From positions 62,001 through 126,000 of the forward strand of contig JACHMT010000004.1 of NCBI GenBank assembly GCA_014208095.1: a stretch of DNA of 64,000 nt. Direction: 5' to 3'. The DNA is from Actinospineispora eucalypti (GTDB taxonomy: Bacteria; Actinomycetota; Actinomycetes; Mycobacteriales; Pseudonocardiaceae). Shown in pieces: positions 23,889-32,124 of the stretch. Made by a program: the position numbers and the translations under genes. The stretch's first letter is position 1; every line of letters begins with the position of its first letter. The notes below the pieces were generated by a model, which was not told where the DNA came from, did not search any database, and saw only the letters and a list, made by a program, of their open reading frames with translations.

Positions 23889-25537
23889 GGTGTACCTCCG
23901 GCCAGATCGTGCGCGGCCAGGTAGCCGCCGACCATCGCCGGCCCGATCGTGGCGCCGGCACCCGCATAGCTGTGTCCCATCAACGCCGAGCTGGCGTTGC
24001 CCGCCGCGTAGAGCCCGGGAATCGGGCTGCCGTCCTCGCGCAGCACCCTGGAGCGCTCGTCCACGTTGAGGCCGCCCTTCGTGCCCAGGTCGCCCGGAAC
24101 GATGCGCACCGCGTGGAACGGTCCGACCTCCAGCGGGGCCAGGCACGGGTTGGGCCGGCACTTGGGGTCGCCGTAGTAGCGGTCGTACGCCGAGTCGCCC
24201 CGGTGGAAGTCCTCGTCCCGGCCGTTGCGGGCGTATTGGTTGAACTGGTTGATCGTGGCTTGGAGCGCCTCGCCGGGCAGGCCGATCTTGGTGGCCAGTT
24301 CGTCCAGCGTGTCCGCGGTGAACACCGCGCCCGCCTTGTGCCAGCGTCCGGGGAACGGCTGGCGGGGGCTCAGCCCGGCGAACGGGTAGCGGTTGCGGTA
24401 GCGCTGGTCGGCGATCAGCCATGCCGGGATGTGGTCGGTGCCGGTGGCGTGCCCGTCGTACATCGCGTGCACCGCGTCCACGTACGGCACCGCCTCGTTC
24501 ACGAACCGCCGGGCGGCCCCGTTGACCATGATGCACCCCGGCAGGGTGCGTTCGGCCAGGCAGAAGTACGGCCCGCCGGTGAGCGGGATGGACGGCCCCC
24601 ACCAGGCGTCGTCCATCAGCCCCAACGCCCCGCCGACCCGTTGACCGGCCACGATGCCGTCCCCGGTGTTCTCCCTGGCGCCGGTGGTCCACGCGGTGCC
24701 GATCGGTGCGCGCTGGTACTGGGCGCGCATCTCGGCATTGTGCTCGAACCCGCCGGAGGCCAGGATCACGCCGCGCCGGGCGCGCAGCGTCTCCTCCTGG
24801 CCGTTCTTGGAAACCAGTGCGCCGGTGATCCGTTCGCCGTCCTTGGTCAGCTCGACCAGCGGGGTGTTCAGCCACACCGGCACGTTCAGCTCGCGCAGCC
24901 CGATGCGCAGGCCGGCGGCCAGGGCCTGGCCCATGGCGATGGTGCGGCGGCGGCGCAGCGCGCCGACGGCGCGGCGGGCGGCCACCCGTCCGGCGCGGAG
25001 CATCCCGCGGGGGTGCCGGGCGACCAGGTTCAGCCACTTGTAGTCGGCGGCGGTCACCGTGATGCCGGCCGGGCTGGCCAGGTACGGCGGGTTCAGCCGG
25101 GGCAGCTCGTCGCCGAGCAGCGCGGCGTCCAGGGGTTTCGGCTCGATGGTGCGCCCCTCCGGCATGCCGCCGGGCAGCTCCGGGTAGTAGTCCGCGTACC
25201 CGGGAACCCAGGCGAAACGCAGCGGGGTGAGCTCCAGGACCAGGTCCAGCGTGGCCGGGCCGTGCTCGATGAAGGCGCGCCGCCGCTCCTCGGGGATGTC
25301 CGCGCCGAGCAGGGTGGCCAGGTAGGTGGCCGCTCCGTCCGGCGTGTCCCGCACCCCGGCGCGGCGCAGCACGGCATTGTTGGGAATCCACACGCCGCCG
25401 CCGGACCGGGCCGTGGAGCCGCCGAAGGTGCCGGCCTTCTCCACCAGCACGACGTCCAGGCCGAGGTGCGCGGCGGCCAGCGCGGCGGTCATCCCGGCCG
25501 CGCCGCTGCCCACCACAACCACGTCGCATTCGCGCAT
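23885..25537 (-). CDS. kstD: 3-ketosteroid delta1-dehydrogenase
   Basis: A 550-residue FAD enzyme that introduces the C1-C2 double bond in 3-ketosteroids. The N-terminal dinucleotide loop is VVVGSGAAGMTAAL, then EKAGTFGGSTARSGGG. The C-terminal block GLYAAGNASSALMGHSYAGAGATIG matches the KstD active-site loop, in which the Tyr in SYAGAG corresponds to the catalytic tyrosine near residue 487 of the Rhodococcus enzyme. Start ATG 25537 is preceded by AAAGGAAG. It is the first gene of the leftward ring-opening operon and lies 43 bp from a KstR-type box. Confidence 0.92.
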   Translation of the reverse strand: MRECDVVVVGSGAAGMTAALAAAHLGLDVVLVEKAGTFGGSTARSGGGVWIPNNAVLRRAGVRDTPDGAATYLATLLGADIPEERRRAFIEHGPATLDLVLELTPLRFAWVPGYADYYPELPGGMPEGRTIEPKPLDAALLGDELPRLNPPYLASPAGITVTAADYKWLNLVARHPRGMLRAGRVAARRAVGALRRRRTIAMGQALAAGLRIGLRELNVPVWLNTPLVELTKDGERITGALVSKNGQEETLRARRGVILASGGFEHNAEMRAQYQRAPIGTAWTTGARENTGDGIVAGQRVGGALGLMDDAWWGPSIPLTGGPYFCLAERTLPGCIMVNGAARRFVNEAVPYVDAVHAMYDGHATGTDHIPAWLIADQRYRNRYPFAGLSPRQPFPGRWHKAGAVFTADTLDELATKIGLPGEALQATINQFNQYARNGRDEDFHRGDSAYDRYYGDPKCRPNPCLAPLEVGPFHAVRIVPGDLGTKGGLNVDERSRVLREDGSPIPGLYAAGNASSALMGHSYAGAGATIGPAMVGGYLAAHDLAGGTP

Positions 25538-25579
25538 GCCCGACTTCCTTTCGGATATCCTCCGTCGGCGGCAGTCTAC

Positions 25580-25593
25580 TAGAACGTGTTCCA
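25580..25593. promoter_or_regulatory. KstR-type operator between kstD and second KstD-like gene
   Basis: TAGAACGTGTTCCA fits the published KstR pattern TnnAACnnGTTnnA at every fixed position. It lies between the two divergent dehydrogenase genes and can control both. Confidence 0.82.
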
Positions 25594-25610
25594 TTTTGTG
25601 GAGGTGTCCC

Positions 25611-27311
25611 GTGGTGGAGGAGCTGGTCGCGGATGTCGTGGTGGTCGGCTTCGGTGCCGCCGGCGCGTGTGCGGCGATCGAGGCGGCGCGCGGCGGGGCG
25701 TCGGTGGTGGTGCTGGACCGGTTCTCCGGCGGTGGGGCGACGGCGCTCTCCGGAGGGGTGGTGTACGCCGGCGGCGGGACCTCGGTGCAGCGCGCGGCCG
25801 GGGTGTCCGACACCCCCGAGGACATGTACCGCTACCTGCGCGAAGAGGTCGGTGACGGGGTCCGGGAGGAGACCCTGCGGCGGTTCTGCGAGGGCAGCGT
25901 GGAGATGATCGACTGGCTGGCTTCCCTGGGGGTGCCGTTCCGCCCGGACCTGTGCCCGTACAAGACCTCGTACCCCAGCGACCGCCACTTCCTCTACTAC
26001 TCCGGCAGCGAGGCCGCCGGCGGTTTCCGCGATGTGGCCACTCCCGCGCCGCGCGGCCACCGCGCCGTCGGCCGAGGCATCTCCGGCGCCGCCCTGTTCG
26101 GCGCACTCGCCGGCGCGGCCCGCCGCGCCGGCGCCCAGGTGCTGACCAGCACCAAGGTGGTCGCGTTGGAGGTGGAGTCCGGCCCGCACACGCGTTCTGG
26201 TGCTGGCCCAAGGGCAATCGCCGATGGGCCGGCGCCAAACGGTGTGTGCGAGCCGGAGGGCGAGGTGGCGGGCGAGTCGGGGACGCGCGAGCGAGTGGCC
26301 GGGGTTACGGCGGTGCGGGTTACGGGGTGGGCGGGGTGTGTGCATCGGGTGGTGTCGCGGTTTGCGGCGAAGCCCGGGTTGTACTACCCGCCTTTGCGGC
26401 GGGTGTTGCATGCGGGCGCGGAGTGGGTGGAGCGGCGGTACGGGCGCCCGGTGCGGGTGCTTGCGCGGCGGGGGGTGGTGCTCTCCTCGGGTGGGTTCAT
26501 CGCCAATCGGGAGCTGGTGCGGGAGCATGCGCCGGCGCATCGGGGTGGATTGGCGCTGGGTACGCCCGGGGACGACGGGACGGGGCTGCGGCTGGGGCAG
26601 TCGGTGGGCGGGGCGACGGCCGAGCTGGGGTCGATCTCGGTGTGGCGGTTCATCACGCCACCCAGTGCGTTCCTCGGCGCGGTGCTGGTGGACGCGGCGG
26701 GGCGGCGGGTGTGCGACGAGTCCCGGTACGGCGCCGCGCTGGGGCACGCGCTGGTCACCGAGCACGGTGGCCGGGGCTGGCTGGTGGTGGACGCCGCGCT
26801 GGTCCGGGAGGCGCGCCGGCAGCTGGGTGAGCAGACCGTGTGGTTCCAGCGGCTGCAGGCCGAGTACCTGCTGCGTTCGCGGGCGTCCAGCGGCGCGACG
26901 CTGGCCGAGGCGGCGGCGGCCGCCGGGGTCGACCCGGAGGGCGTCTCGGCCACGGTGAAGGCGCACAACGAGGCGGCCGGCGCCGGTCAACCCGATCCGG
27001 CGGGCAAGCCGGCGGAGTTCGTCCACCCGCTGGTCGAGCCGCCGTTCGCGCTGCTGGACATCTCCATCGCGCCCAGCGCGTTCTACCCGTGCCCGATGAT
27101 GACCCTGGGCGGCCTGGTGGTGGACGAGGAGACGGGCGCGGTGCTGAGCGAGGGCGGCCCGATTCCCGGCCTGTACGCGGCCGGGCGGACCGCCGTCGGC
27201 ATCTGCACCCGTTCCTACGTGAGCGGCCTCTCCCTGGCCGACTGCGTCTTCTCCGGCCGCCGCGCCGGCCGTGCGGCGCTCTCCCTCGACACAAACGAGA
27301 ACGTGTTCTAG
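25611..27311 (+). CDS. KstD-like FAD-dependent 3-ketosteroid dehydrogenase (possibly delta4-(5-alpha))
   Basis: A 566-residue flavoprotein of the fumarate reductase/KstD family. It has the FAD loop VVVGFGAAGACAAI, VLDRFSGGGATALSGG and a C-terminal GICTRSYVSGLSLADCVFSGRRAG. The YVSGLSLAD end differs from kstD upstream and is nearer the group that includes 3-oxo-5-alpha-steroid 4-dehydrogenases; the assignment to that activity is tentative. GTG 25611 follows GGAGG (25600-25604). Residues about 190-230 look like an insertion (an imperfect palindrome at 26187-26248 lies there), and codon use from 26.2 to 26.6 kb is less biased than in neighbours. The last codons form part of the KstR box for hsaA. 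Confidence 0.82.
   Translation: MVEELVADVVVVGFGAAGACAAIEAARGGASVVVLDRFSGGGATALSGGVVYAGGGTSVQRAAGVSDTPEDMYRYLREEVGDGVREETLRRFCEGSVEMIDWLASLGVPFRPDLCPYKTSYPSDRHFLYYSGSEAAGGFRDVATPAPRGHRAVGRGISGAALFGALAGAARRAGAQVLTSTKVVALEVESGPHTRSGAGPRAIADGPAPNGVCEPEGEVAGESGTRERVAGVTAVRVTGWAGCVHRVVSRFAAKPGLYYPPLRRVLHAGAEWVERRYGRPVRVLARRGVVLSSGGFIANRELVREHAPAHRGGLALGTPGDDGTGLRLGQSVGGATAELGSISVWRFITPPSAFLGAVLVDAAGRRVCDESRYGAALGHALVTEHGGRGWLVVDAALVREARRQLGEQTVWFQRLQAEYLLRSRASSGATLAEAAAAAGVDPEGVSATVKAHNEAAGAGQPDPAGKPAEFVHPLVEPPFALLDISIAPSAFYPCPMMTLGGLVVDEETGAVLSEGGPIPGLYAAGRTAVGICTRSYVSGLSLADCVFSGRRAGRAALSLDTNENVF
26187..26248. repeat. Imperfect 62-bp palindrome inside a coding sequence
   Basis: The arms 26187-26210 and 26225-26248 match at about 18 of 24 positions. 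They begin CACAC/GTGTG and close with GGCCCA/TGGGCC around a 14-base loop. It lies in the part of the KstD-like protein that seems to be an insertion relative to its relatives. Confidence 0.4.
27297..27310. promoter_or_regulatory. KstR-type operator in front of hsaA
   Basis: GAGAACGTGTTCTA, on the other strand TAGAACACGTTCTC, has the AACnnGTT core. It overlaps the last codons and stop of the upstream flavoprotein gene and ends 10 bp before the hsaA ATG. The hsaA mRNA is probably nearly leaderless. Confidence 0.78.
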
Positions 27312-27320
27312 TCTCGCTGC

Positions 27321-28487
27321 ATGAGCGAGCATGCCGTCATTGCCGCCGTCCGGGATCTGCTGCCCGTCTTCCGGGAACGCGCGCAGGACGCCGAGGACGC
27401 GCGCCGACTCTCCGAGGAGTCGGTCAAGGCGTTGCAGGAGGCCGGGGTGTTCCGGCTGCTGCAGCCGAAGCGGTTCGGCGGCTACGAGGCCGACCCGGTC
27501 ACGTTCTACGAGGCTATCCGGCTGATCGCCGGCGCCTGCGGGTCCACCGGCTGGGTGGCCTCGGTGCTGGGCGTGCACCCGTGGCAGCTGGCGCTGTTCC
27601 CGGCCCGGGCGCAGCAGGACGTGTGGGGCGACGACCCGCACACCCGGATGTCCTCCTCCTACGCGCCCACCGGCAAGGCCAAGCTGGCCGAGAACGGCTA
27701 CTGGCTGAGCGGCCGGTGGAACTTCTCCTCCGGGTGCGACCACGCCAGCTGGGTGCTGCTGGGCGGGATCGTCACCAACGACGAGGGCCAGATGGTCGAC
27801 TTCAAGACCTTCCTGCTGCCCCGCGAGGACTACACCATCGACGACGTGTGGGACACCGTCGGCCTGCGCGGCACCGGCAGCAACGACATCGTGGTCGACG
27901 ACGTGTTCGTGCCGGCGCACCGCTCGCTCAGCTTCGCCGACACCTCCCGCTGCCGCTGTCCCGGGCAGAAGGAGAACGACGGGCCGCTGTACAAGCTGCC
28001 CTTCGGCTCGGTGTTCTCCTACACGATCACCACGCCGATCATCGGCATGGCCACCGGCGCCTACGAGGCGCACCTGGAGTACATGCGGGCGCGGATCCGG
28101 GTCTCCTACGGCTCGAAGGCGTCGGAGGACCCGTTCGCGCAGGTCCGGATCGCCGACGCGGGCGCGGAGATCGACGCCGCCTGGCTGGCCCTGGAACACA
28201 ACATGACCCAGCTGATGGGCCATGCGCGCGCCGGCGAGCCGATGCCCATGCCGCTGCGCCTGCGCATCCGGCGTGACCAGGTGCGCGGCACCGGCCGGTC
28301 CATCGCGGCGGTGGACAAGCTGTTCGAGAACTCCGGCGGCAAGGCGCTGCGGGTCGGCACGCCGATCCAGCGGTTCTGGCGGGACGCCCACGCCGGCCGG
28401 GTGCACGCGATCAACGACCCGGAGCGGGCGATGTCCCTGTTCGGCGCGGGCGAGTTCGGCCTGCCCATCCAGGAGGCGATGGTGTGA
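27321..28487 (+). CDS. hsaA: 3-HSA 4-hydroxylase oxygenase component (flavin-dependent)
   Basis: A 388-residue flavin-dependent monooxygenase with an acyl-CoA-dehydrogenase-like fold. HsaA hydroxylates 3-hydroxy-9,10-secoandrostatrienedione (3-HSA) to the catechol 3,4-DHSA using reduced flavin. Family features are the N-terminal RDLLPVFRERA, GGYEADPVTFYEAIRLIAGACGSTGW and SSYAPTGKA, with YWLSGRWNFSSGCDHASW in the middle. The partner flavin reductase HsaB, adjacent in mycobacteria, is absent here. It is the first gene of a coupled operon hsaA-hsaD-hsaC-OYE, directly behind a KstR-type box. Confidence 0.92.
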   Translation: MSEHAVIAAVRDLLPVFRERAQDAEDARRLSEESVKALQEAGVFRLLQPKRFGGYEADPVTFYEAIRLIAGACGSTGWVASVLGVHPWQLALFPARAQQDVWGDDPHTRMSSSYAPTGKAKLAENGYWLSGRWNFSSGCDHASWVLLGGIVTNDEGQMVDFKTFLLPREDYTIDDVWDTVGLRGTGSNDIVVDDVFVPAHRSLSFADTSRCRCPGQKENDGPLYKLPFGSVFSYTITTPIIGMATGAYEAHLEYMRARIRVSYGSKASEDPFAQVRIADAGAEIDAAWLALEHNMTQLMGHARAGEPMPMPLRLRIRRDQVRGTGRSIAAVDKLFENSGGKALRVGTPIQRFWRDAHAGRVHAINDPERAMSLFGAGEFGLPIQEAMV

Positions 28488-29284
28488 ATCTGCACTTCGA
28501 CGAGGCCGGCGCGGACCACTCGGACAGCGTGGTGCTGCTGCACGGCGGCGGCCCGGGCGCGTCCGGGGCCAGCAACTTCGGCCGCAACGTGCCGGTGTTC
28601 GCCGGGTCCTTCCGCACCCTGCTGGTGGACCAGCCCGGCTACGGCCGCTCCGACCCGCCGACCGGTGAGGCGCACTACTTCACCGAGTCGGCCGATGCGC
28701 TGGCCGCGCTGCTGGACAAGCTGGGCATCGAGAAGGCCCACCTGGTGGGCAACTCGCTGGGCGGCGGCACCGCCGCCCGGTTCGCGCTGCGCCACCCGGA
28801 CCGGGCCGACCGGCTGGTGCTGATGGCCCCGGGCGGGCTGTCGGTGAACGTGTTCGCCCCCGACCCCACCGAGGGCATCAAGCGGCTCTACGAGTTCGGT
28901 GCTCCGCCCGGCCCCAGCCGGGAGAAGCTGGCCGCCTTCCTGCGCACCCTGGTGTTCGACCCGCGCCTGGTCACCGACGAGCTGGTGGAGGAGCGTTACG
29001 CCGCCGCCAGCGACCCGAACGCGCTGCGGGCGATGGCCGCGCTGGGTAAGTCGTTCGCCGACTTCCCCGAGGACGGCATGCTCTGGCGGGAGGCGCACCG
29101 GCTGCGCAACCGGGTGCTGCTGGTGTGGGGCCGGGAGGACCGGGTCAACCCCCTCGATGGCGGGCTGGTGGCGCTGAAGATGATCCGGAAGGCTCAGCTG
29201 CACGTGTTCGGCGGCTGCGGGCACTGGGCGCAGCTGGAACGGTTCGACGAGTTCAACCGGTTGGTTCTGGAGTTCCTTTCATGA
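28484..29284 (+). CDS. hsaD: 4,9-DSHA hydrolase (meta-cleavage product hydrolase)
   Basis: A 266-residue alpha/beta hydrolase of the meta-cleavage-product group. In steroid degradation HsaD splits 4,9-DSHA into HIP (DOHNAA) and 2-hydroxyhexa-2,4-dienoate. The oxyanion loop HGGGPGASGASNFGRN is typical, the nucleophile is S91 in VGNSLGGG, and the late HWAQLERFDEFN supplies the catalytic histidine. It is about 25 residues shorter at the N-terminus than the M. tuberculosis enzyme. GTG 28484 overlaps the hsaA stop codon. Confidence 0.92.
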   Translation: MNLHFDEAGADHSDSVVLLHGGGPGASGASNFGRNVPVFAGSFRTLLVDQPGYGRSDPPTGEAHYFTESADALAALLDKLGIEKAHLVGNSLGGGTAARFALRHPDRADRLVLMAPGGLSVNVFAPDPTEGIKRLYEFGAPPGPSREKLAAFLRTLVFDPRLVTDELVEERYAAASDPNALRAMAALGKSFADFPEDGMLWREAHRLRNRVLLVWGREDRVNPLDGGLVALKMIRKAQLHVFGGCGHWAQLERFDEFNRLVLEFLS

Positions 29285-30180
29285 TCCGTTCGCTTGGTTA
29301 CATGCGCATCGAGGCCACCGACGTGGCCGCCTGGCGCGAGTTCGGCCTCAAGGTGCTGGGCATGGTGGAAGGGCAGGGCACCCAGCAGGACGCGCTGTAC
29401 CTGCGGATGGACGACTTCCCGGCGCGACTGGTGATCACCCCCGGGGAGAAGGACCGGCTGGCCGTGGCCGGCTGGGAGACGGCCAACGCGGCCGGACTTG
29501 ACGCGGTGCGTAAAGCGCTGACCGGCGCCGGCGTGGCGTTCAAGGAGGGCACGGCCGACGAGCTGGCCGACCGCCGGGTGGCCGAGCTGATCCGGTTCGA
29601 TGATCCGTCCGGGAACACGCTGGAGGTGTTCCACGGCGCCGCGCTGCAGCACCGGCGGGTGGTCAGCCCGTACGGGCACCGGTTCGTCACCGGCGAGCAG
29701 GGGCTGGGGCACGTGGTGCTGTCCACCCATGACGACGAGGCCGCGCTGCGCTTCTACCGGGACGTTTTGGGCTTCCGGCTGCGCGACTCCATGCGCCTGC
29801 CGCCGCAGCTGGTTGGCCGCCCGGCCGACGGCGCGCCCGCCTGGCTGCGCTTCTTCGGCTGCAACCCCCGCCACCACAGCCTGGCGTTCCTGCCCATGCC
29901 CACGCCGAGCGGGATCGTGCACCTGATGGTCGAGGTGGAGAACGCCGACGACGTCGGGCTGGCGCTGGACCGGGCGCTGCGCCGCAAGGTGCCGCAGTCG
30001 GCCACCCTGGGCCGGCACGTGAACGACCAGATGCTGTCGTTCTACATGAAGACCCCGGGCGGGTTCGACGTGGAGTTCGGCACCGAGGGGCGGCAGGTGG
30101 ACGACCACACGTGGGTGGCCCGCGAGTCCACCGCGGTCAGCCTGTGGGGGCACGACTTCAGCGTGGGCGCCCGGGGGTGA
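29281..30180 (+). CDS. hsaC: 3,4-DHSA extradiol dioxygenase
   Basis: A 299-residue type I extradiol dioxygenase with two vicinal-oxygen-chelate domains. The Fe(II) ligands are H144 (GLGHVVLS), H214 (GIVHLMVE) and E265 (FDVEFG) in the C-terminal domain. HsaC cleaves the catechol ring A of 3,4-DHSA. ATG 29281 overlaps the hsaD stop codon. The order A-D-C is the same as in mycobacteria, but the gene after hsaC is an old-yellow-enzyme homologue and not hsaB. Confidence 0.93.
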   Translation: MIRSLGYMRIEATDVAAWREFGLKVLGMVEGQGTQQDALYLRMDDFPARLVITPGEKDRLAVAGWETANAAGLDAVRKALTGAGVAFKEGTADELADRRVAELIRFDDPSGNTLEVFHGAALQHRRVVSPYGHRFVTGEQGLGHVVLSTHDDEAALRFYRDVLGFRLRDSMRLPPQLVGRPADGAPAWLRFFGCNPRHHSLAFLPMPTPSGIVHLMVEVENADDVGLALDRALRRKVPQSATLGRHVNDQMLSFYMKTPGGFDVEFGTEGRQVDDHTWVARESTAVSLWGHDFSVGARG

Positions 30181-31460
30181 CGCGGGAGCCGCCGGACGCG
30201 GCCCGCGGCGCGCCGGATGCGGTGCTCCCGACCGGCGCCGCCCCGGACTCGGCGCTCTCGACCGGCGCCGCGCCGGAGTCGGCGCTCTCGACCGGCGCCG
30301 CGCCGGACGTCTTCGCGCCGGCCGGGCTGGGGCCGGTGCGGCTGCGCAACCGGATCATCAAGTCGGCCACGTTCGAGGGGCTGACCCCGCGCGGCGAGGT
30401 GACCGACGCGCTGATCGATTTCCACCGCCGGGTGGCCGAGGGCGGCGCGGCGATGACCACCGTGGCCTACTGCGCGGTCGCGCCCGAGGGGCGCACGGAA
30501 CGCCGGCAGATCGTTCTGGGGCCGGCCGCCGTGCCCGGGTTGCGGCGGCTGACCGACGCGGTGCACGCGGCCGGCGCGGCGGCGTCGGCGCAGCTGGGGC
30601 ACGCCGGACCGGTTTCCGACGCCAGCTCTACCCGGCTGCCCGCGCTCGGCCCGTCGCGACGGCTGAACCCGATGAGTTTCCGGGTGACTCGGGCGGCCAC
30701 CTCCGAGGATCTGGCCCGGATCGTGGCGGCGCACGCCGACGCGGCGTGGTGGGCCGCCGAGGCCGGGTTCGACGCGGTGGAGCTGCACTTCGGGCACAAC
30801 TACCTGATCAGCTCGTTCCTCTCGCCCCGGTTCAACCGGCGGTCCGACCGGTGGGGCGGCACGTTGGAGAACCGCGCCCGGCTGGCCCGCGACGTGGCGC
30901 GCGCGGTGCGAGACCGGGTGGGCGGCCGGCTGGCCGTGCTGGCCAAGCTGAACATGTCCGACGGGGTGCGCGGCGGGTTGGAGGTGCCGGAGAGCCTCCG
31001 CGTGGCCCGGTGGCTCGAGGACGACGGGACGCTGGATGCCCTGGAGCTGACCTGCGGCAGTTCGCTGGCCAACCCGATGTACCTGTTCCGGGGCGGGGTG
31101 CCGCTGGCCGAGTTCGCGGCGGCGTTCCGGCAACCACTGCGCGCCGGGATTCGCCTGTTCGGCCGTTCCGTTCTGCGCTCGTACCCGTACCGGGATGGGT
31201 ATCTGCTGGACGACGCCCGCCGGTTCCGGGCGGCCCTGGACATGCCGCTGGTGCTGCTCGGCGGGGTCACCGACCGGGCGGTCATGGACCGGGCGATGGC
31301 GGAGGGCTTCCAGTTCGTGGCCATGGGGCGCGCCCTGCTGATGGAGCCCGACCTGCCCAACCGGCTGCGCGCGGACGCCTCGGTGCGCTCGGCCTGCACG
31401 CATTGCAACCGCTGCATGCCGACCATCTACTCCGGCACCCGCTGCGTACTTCGCGGCTAG
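30177..31460 (+). CDS. NADH:flavin oxidoreductase / old yellow enzyme family protein
   Basis: A 427-residue TIM-barrel flavoprotein. It has LRNRIIKSATFEG (substrate and FMN region), ELHFGHNYLISSFLSPRFNRRSDRWGGTLENRARL, and LLGGVTDRAVMDRAMAEGFQFVAMGRALL. The C-terminal CTHCNRCMP cysteine pattern recalls the 4Fe-4S ligands of the long 2,4-dienoyl-CoA reductase type, but the second flavin domain is missing. GTG 30177 overlaps the hsaC stop (GTGA). Before the barrel lie about 45 low-complexity residues with a 10-residue unit (SALSTGAAPx) repeated, encoded by a 30-bp tandem repeat near 30230-30310. KstR regulons often contain one such enzyme; its steroid substrate is unknown. Confidence 0.85.
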   Translation: MTREPPDAARGAPDAVLPTGAAPDSALSTGAAPESALSTGAAPDVFAPAGLGPVRLRNRIIKSATFEGLTPRGEVTDALIDFHRRVAEGGAAMTTVAYCAVAPEGRTERRQIVLGPAAVPGLRRLTDAVHAAGAAASAQLGHAGPVSDASSTRLPALGPSRRLNPMSFRVTRAATSEDLARIVAAHADAAWWAAEAGFDAVELHFGHNYLISSFLSPRFNRRSDRWGGTLENRARLARDVARAVRDRVGGRLAVLAKLNMSDGVRGGLEVPESLRVARWLEDDGTLDALELTCGSSLANPMYLFRGGVPLAEFAAAFRQPLRAGIRLFGRSVLRSYPYRDGYLLDDARRFRAALDMPLVLLGGVTDRAVMDRAMAEGFQFVAMGRALLMEPDLPNRLRADASVRSACTHCNRCMPTIYSGTRCVLRG

Positions 31461-31593
31461 CGCGGCCGGGCGTTGACCGCGCGCCGTATCGCTGCGCCGA
31501 GGTAGCTCTCACAGACCCTTTTCCTTGGGCGAACGTCTCTCCTCGCGACCTCGGCGTCATTCGAGGGCCTCTGCCACCGGTTGCCTACTCAGG

Positions 31594-31641
31594 CCCCCTG
31601 CTGAAGTGACTGAATCAGCGTGCTGAAGGCACTGAATCAGG
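31594..31641. repeat. 22-bp tandem repeat, about two units
   Basis: A full unit at 31608-31629 reads GACTGAATCA then GCGTGCTGAAGG. It is preceded by CCCTGCTGAAGT and followed by a partial unit that contains the TGA stop (31639-31637) of the SnoaL-like gene. It lies between convergent genes. Confidence 0.75.
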
Positions 31642-32116
31642 TGGTGGGGGCGGCCCAGCGGTTGCTGATCAGTTGGAAGGTGGGGAGATCCTTGAGGGAG
31701 AGCATGGCTTCGTAGATGCGCTGGTAGCCGGTGTGGGTGAGTAGCCAGCGGTCGTTTTCGTCGCGGCGGTAGCGGTCCTCGTAGTAGGCGGCTCCCCGGA
31801 TCACCACCTGGTGTTCGGGGGCGATCACGGTGTCCTCGAACGCCCACGTGCCGGTGGCGGTGTCGCCGTCTATGCGGATGTCGGGGTGGCTGGCGACGTG
31901 CATGGTGATGACGCCGCCGGACAGTTTCTCCCGCAGGAAGCCGACGATCTCCTCCCGGCCGGTCAGCTCGATCGGCTTGCCCAGCGCCGCGGTGCCGTAG
32001 GTCGCCGTGGCCTCCGGGGCGAGGGCGTCGGCCAGCTCGTCCCAGCGCTTGAGGTCCATGCCGCGCAGGTACCGGTACTTGACCCGCTTGATCTCTTCCA
32101 GCGCCGCCAGGTCCAT
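31637..32116 (-). CDS. SnoaL/NTF2-like protein (possible steroid dehydratase or isomerase)
   Basis: A 159-residue NTF2-fold protein. The N-terminal helix EEIKRVKYRYLRGMDLKRWDEL and the central TATYG and HVASHPDIRIDGDTATGTWAFED pattern resemble SnoaL_4 proteins, a group that includes bile-acid 7-alpha-dehydratase (BaiE) and other small dehydratases. A role on a hydroxylated steroid is plausible given the neighbours; it is not shown. TAGGAGG (32121-32127) precedes ATG 32116. It is the last gene of the leftward operon fadD3-ipdE2-SDR-SnoaL. The stop codon is supplied by a 22-bp repeat. Confidence 0.8.
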   Translation of the reverse strand: MDLAALEEIKRVKYRYLRGMDLKRWDELADALAPEATATYGTAALGKPIELTGREEIVGFLREKLSGGVITMHVASHPDIRIDGDTATGTWAFEDTVIAPEHQVVIRGAAYYEDRYRRDENDRWLLTHTGYQRIYEAMLSLKDLPTFQLISNRWAAPTT

Positions 32117-32124
32117 GCGTCCTC

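Noticed and set aside
22764..28406. A continuous open frame of about 1880 codons on the minus strand
   Set aside because: It only joins the real kshA frame to antisense frames of hsaA and of the KstD-like gene; long open antisense frames are expected at this GC content.
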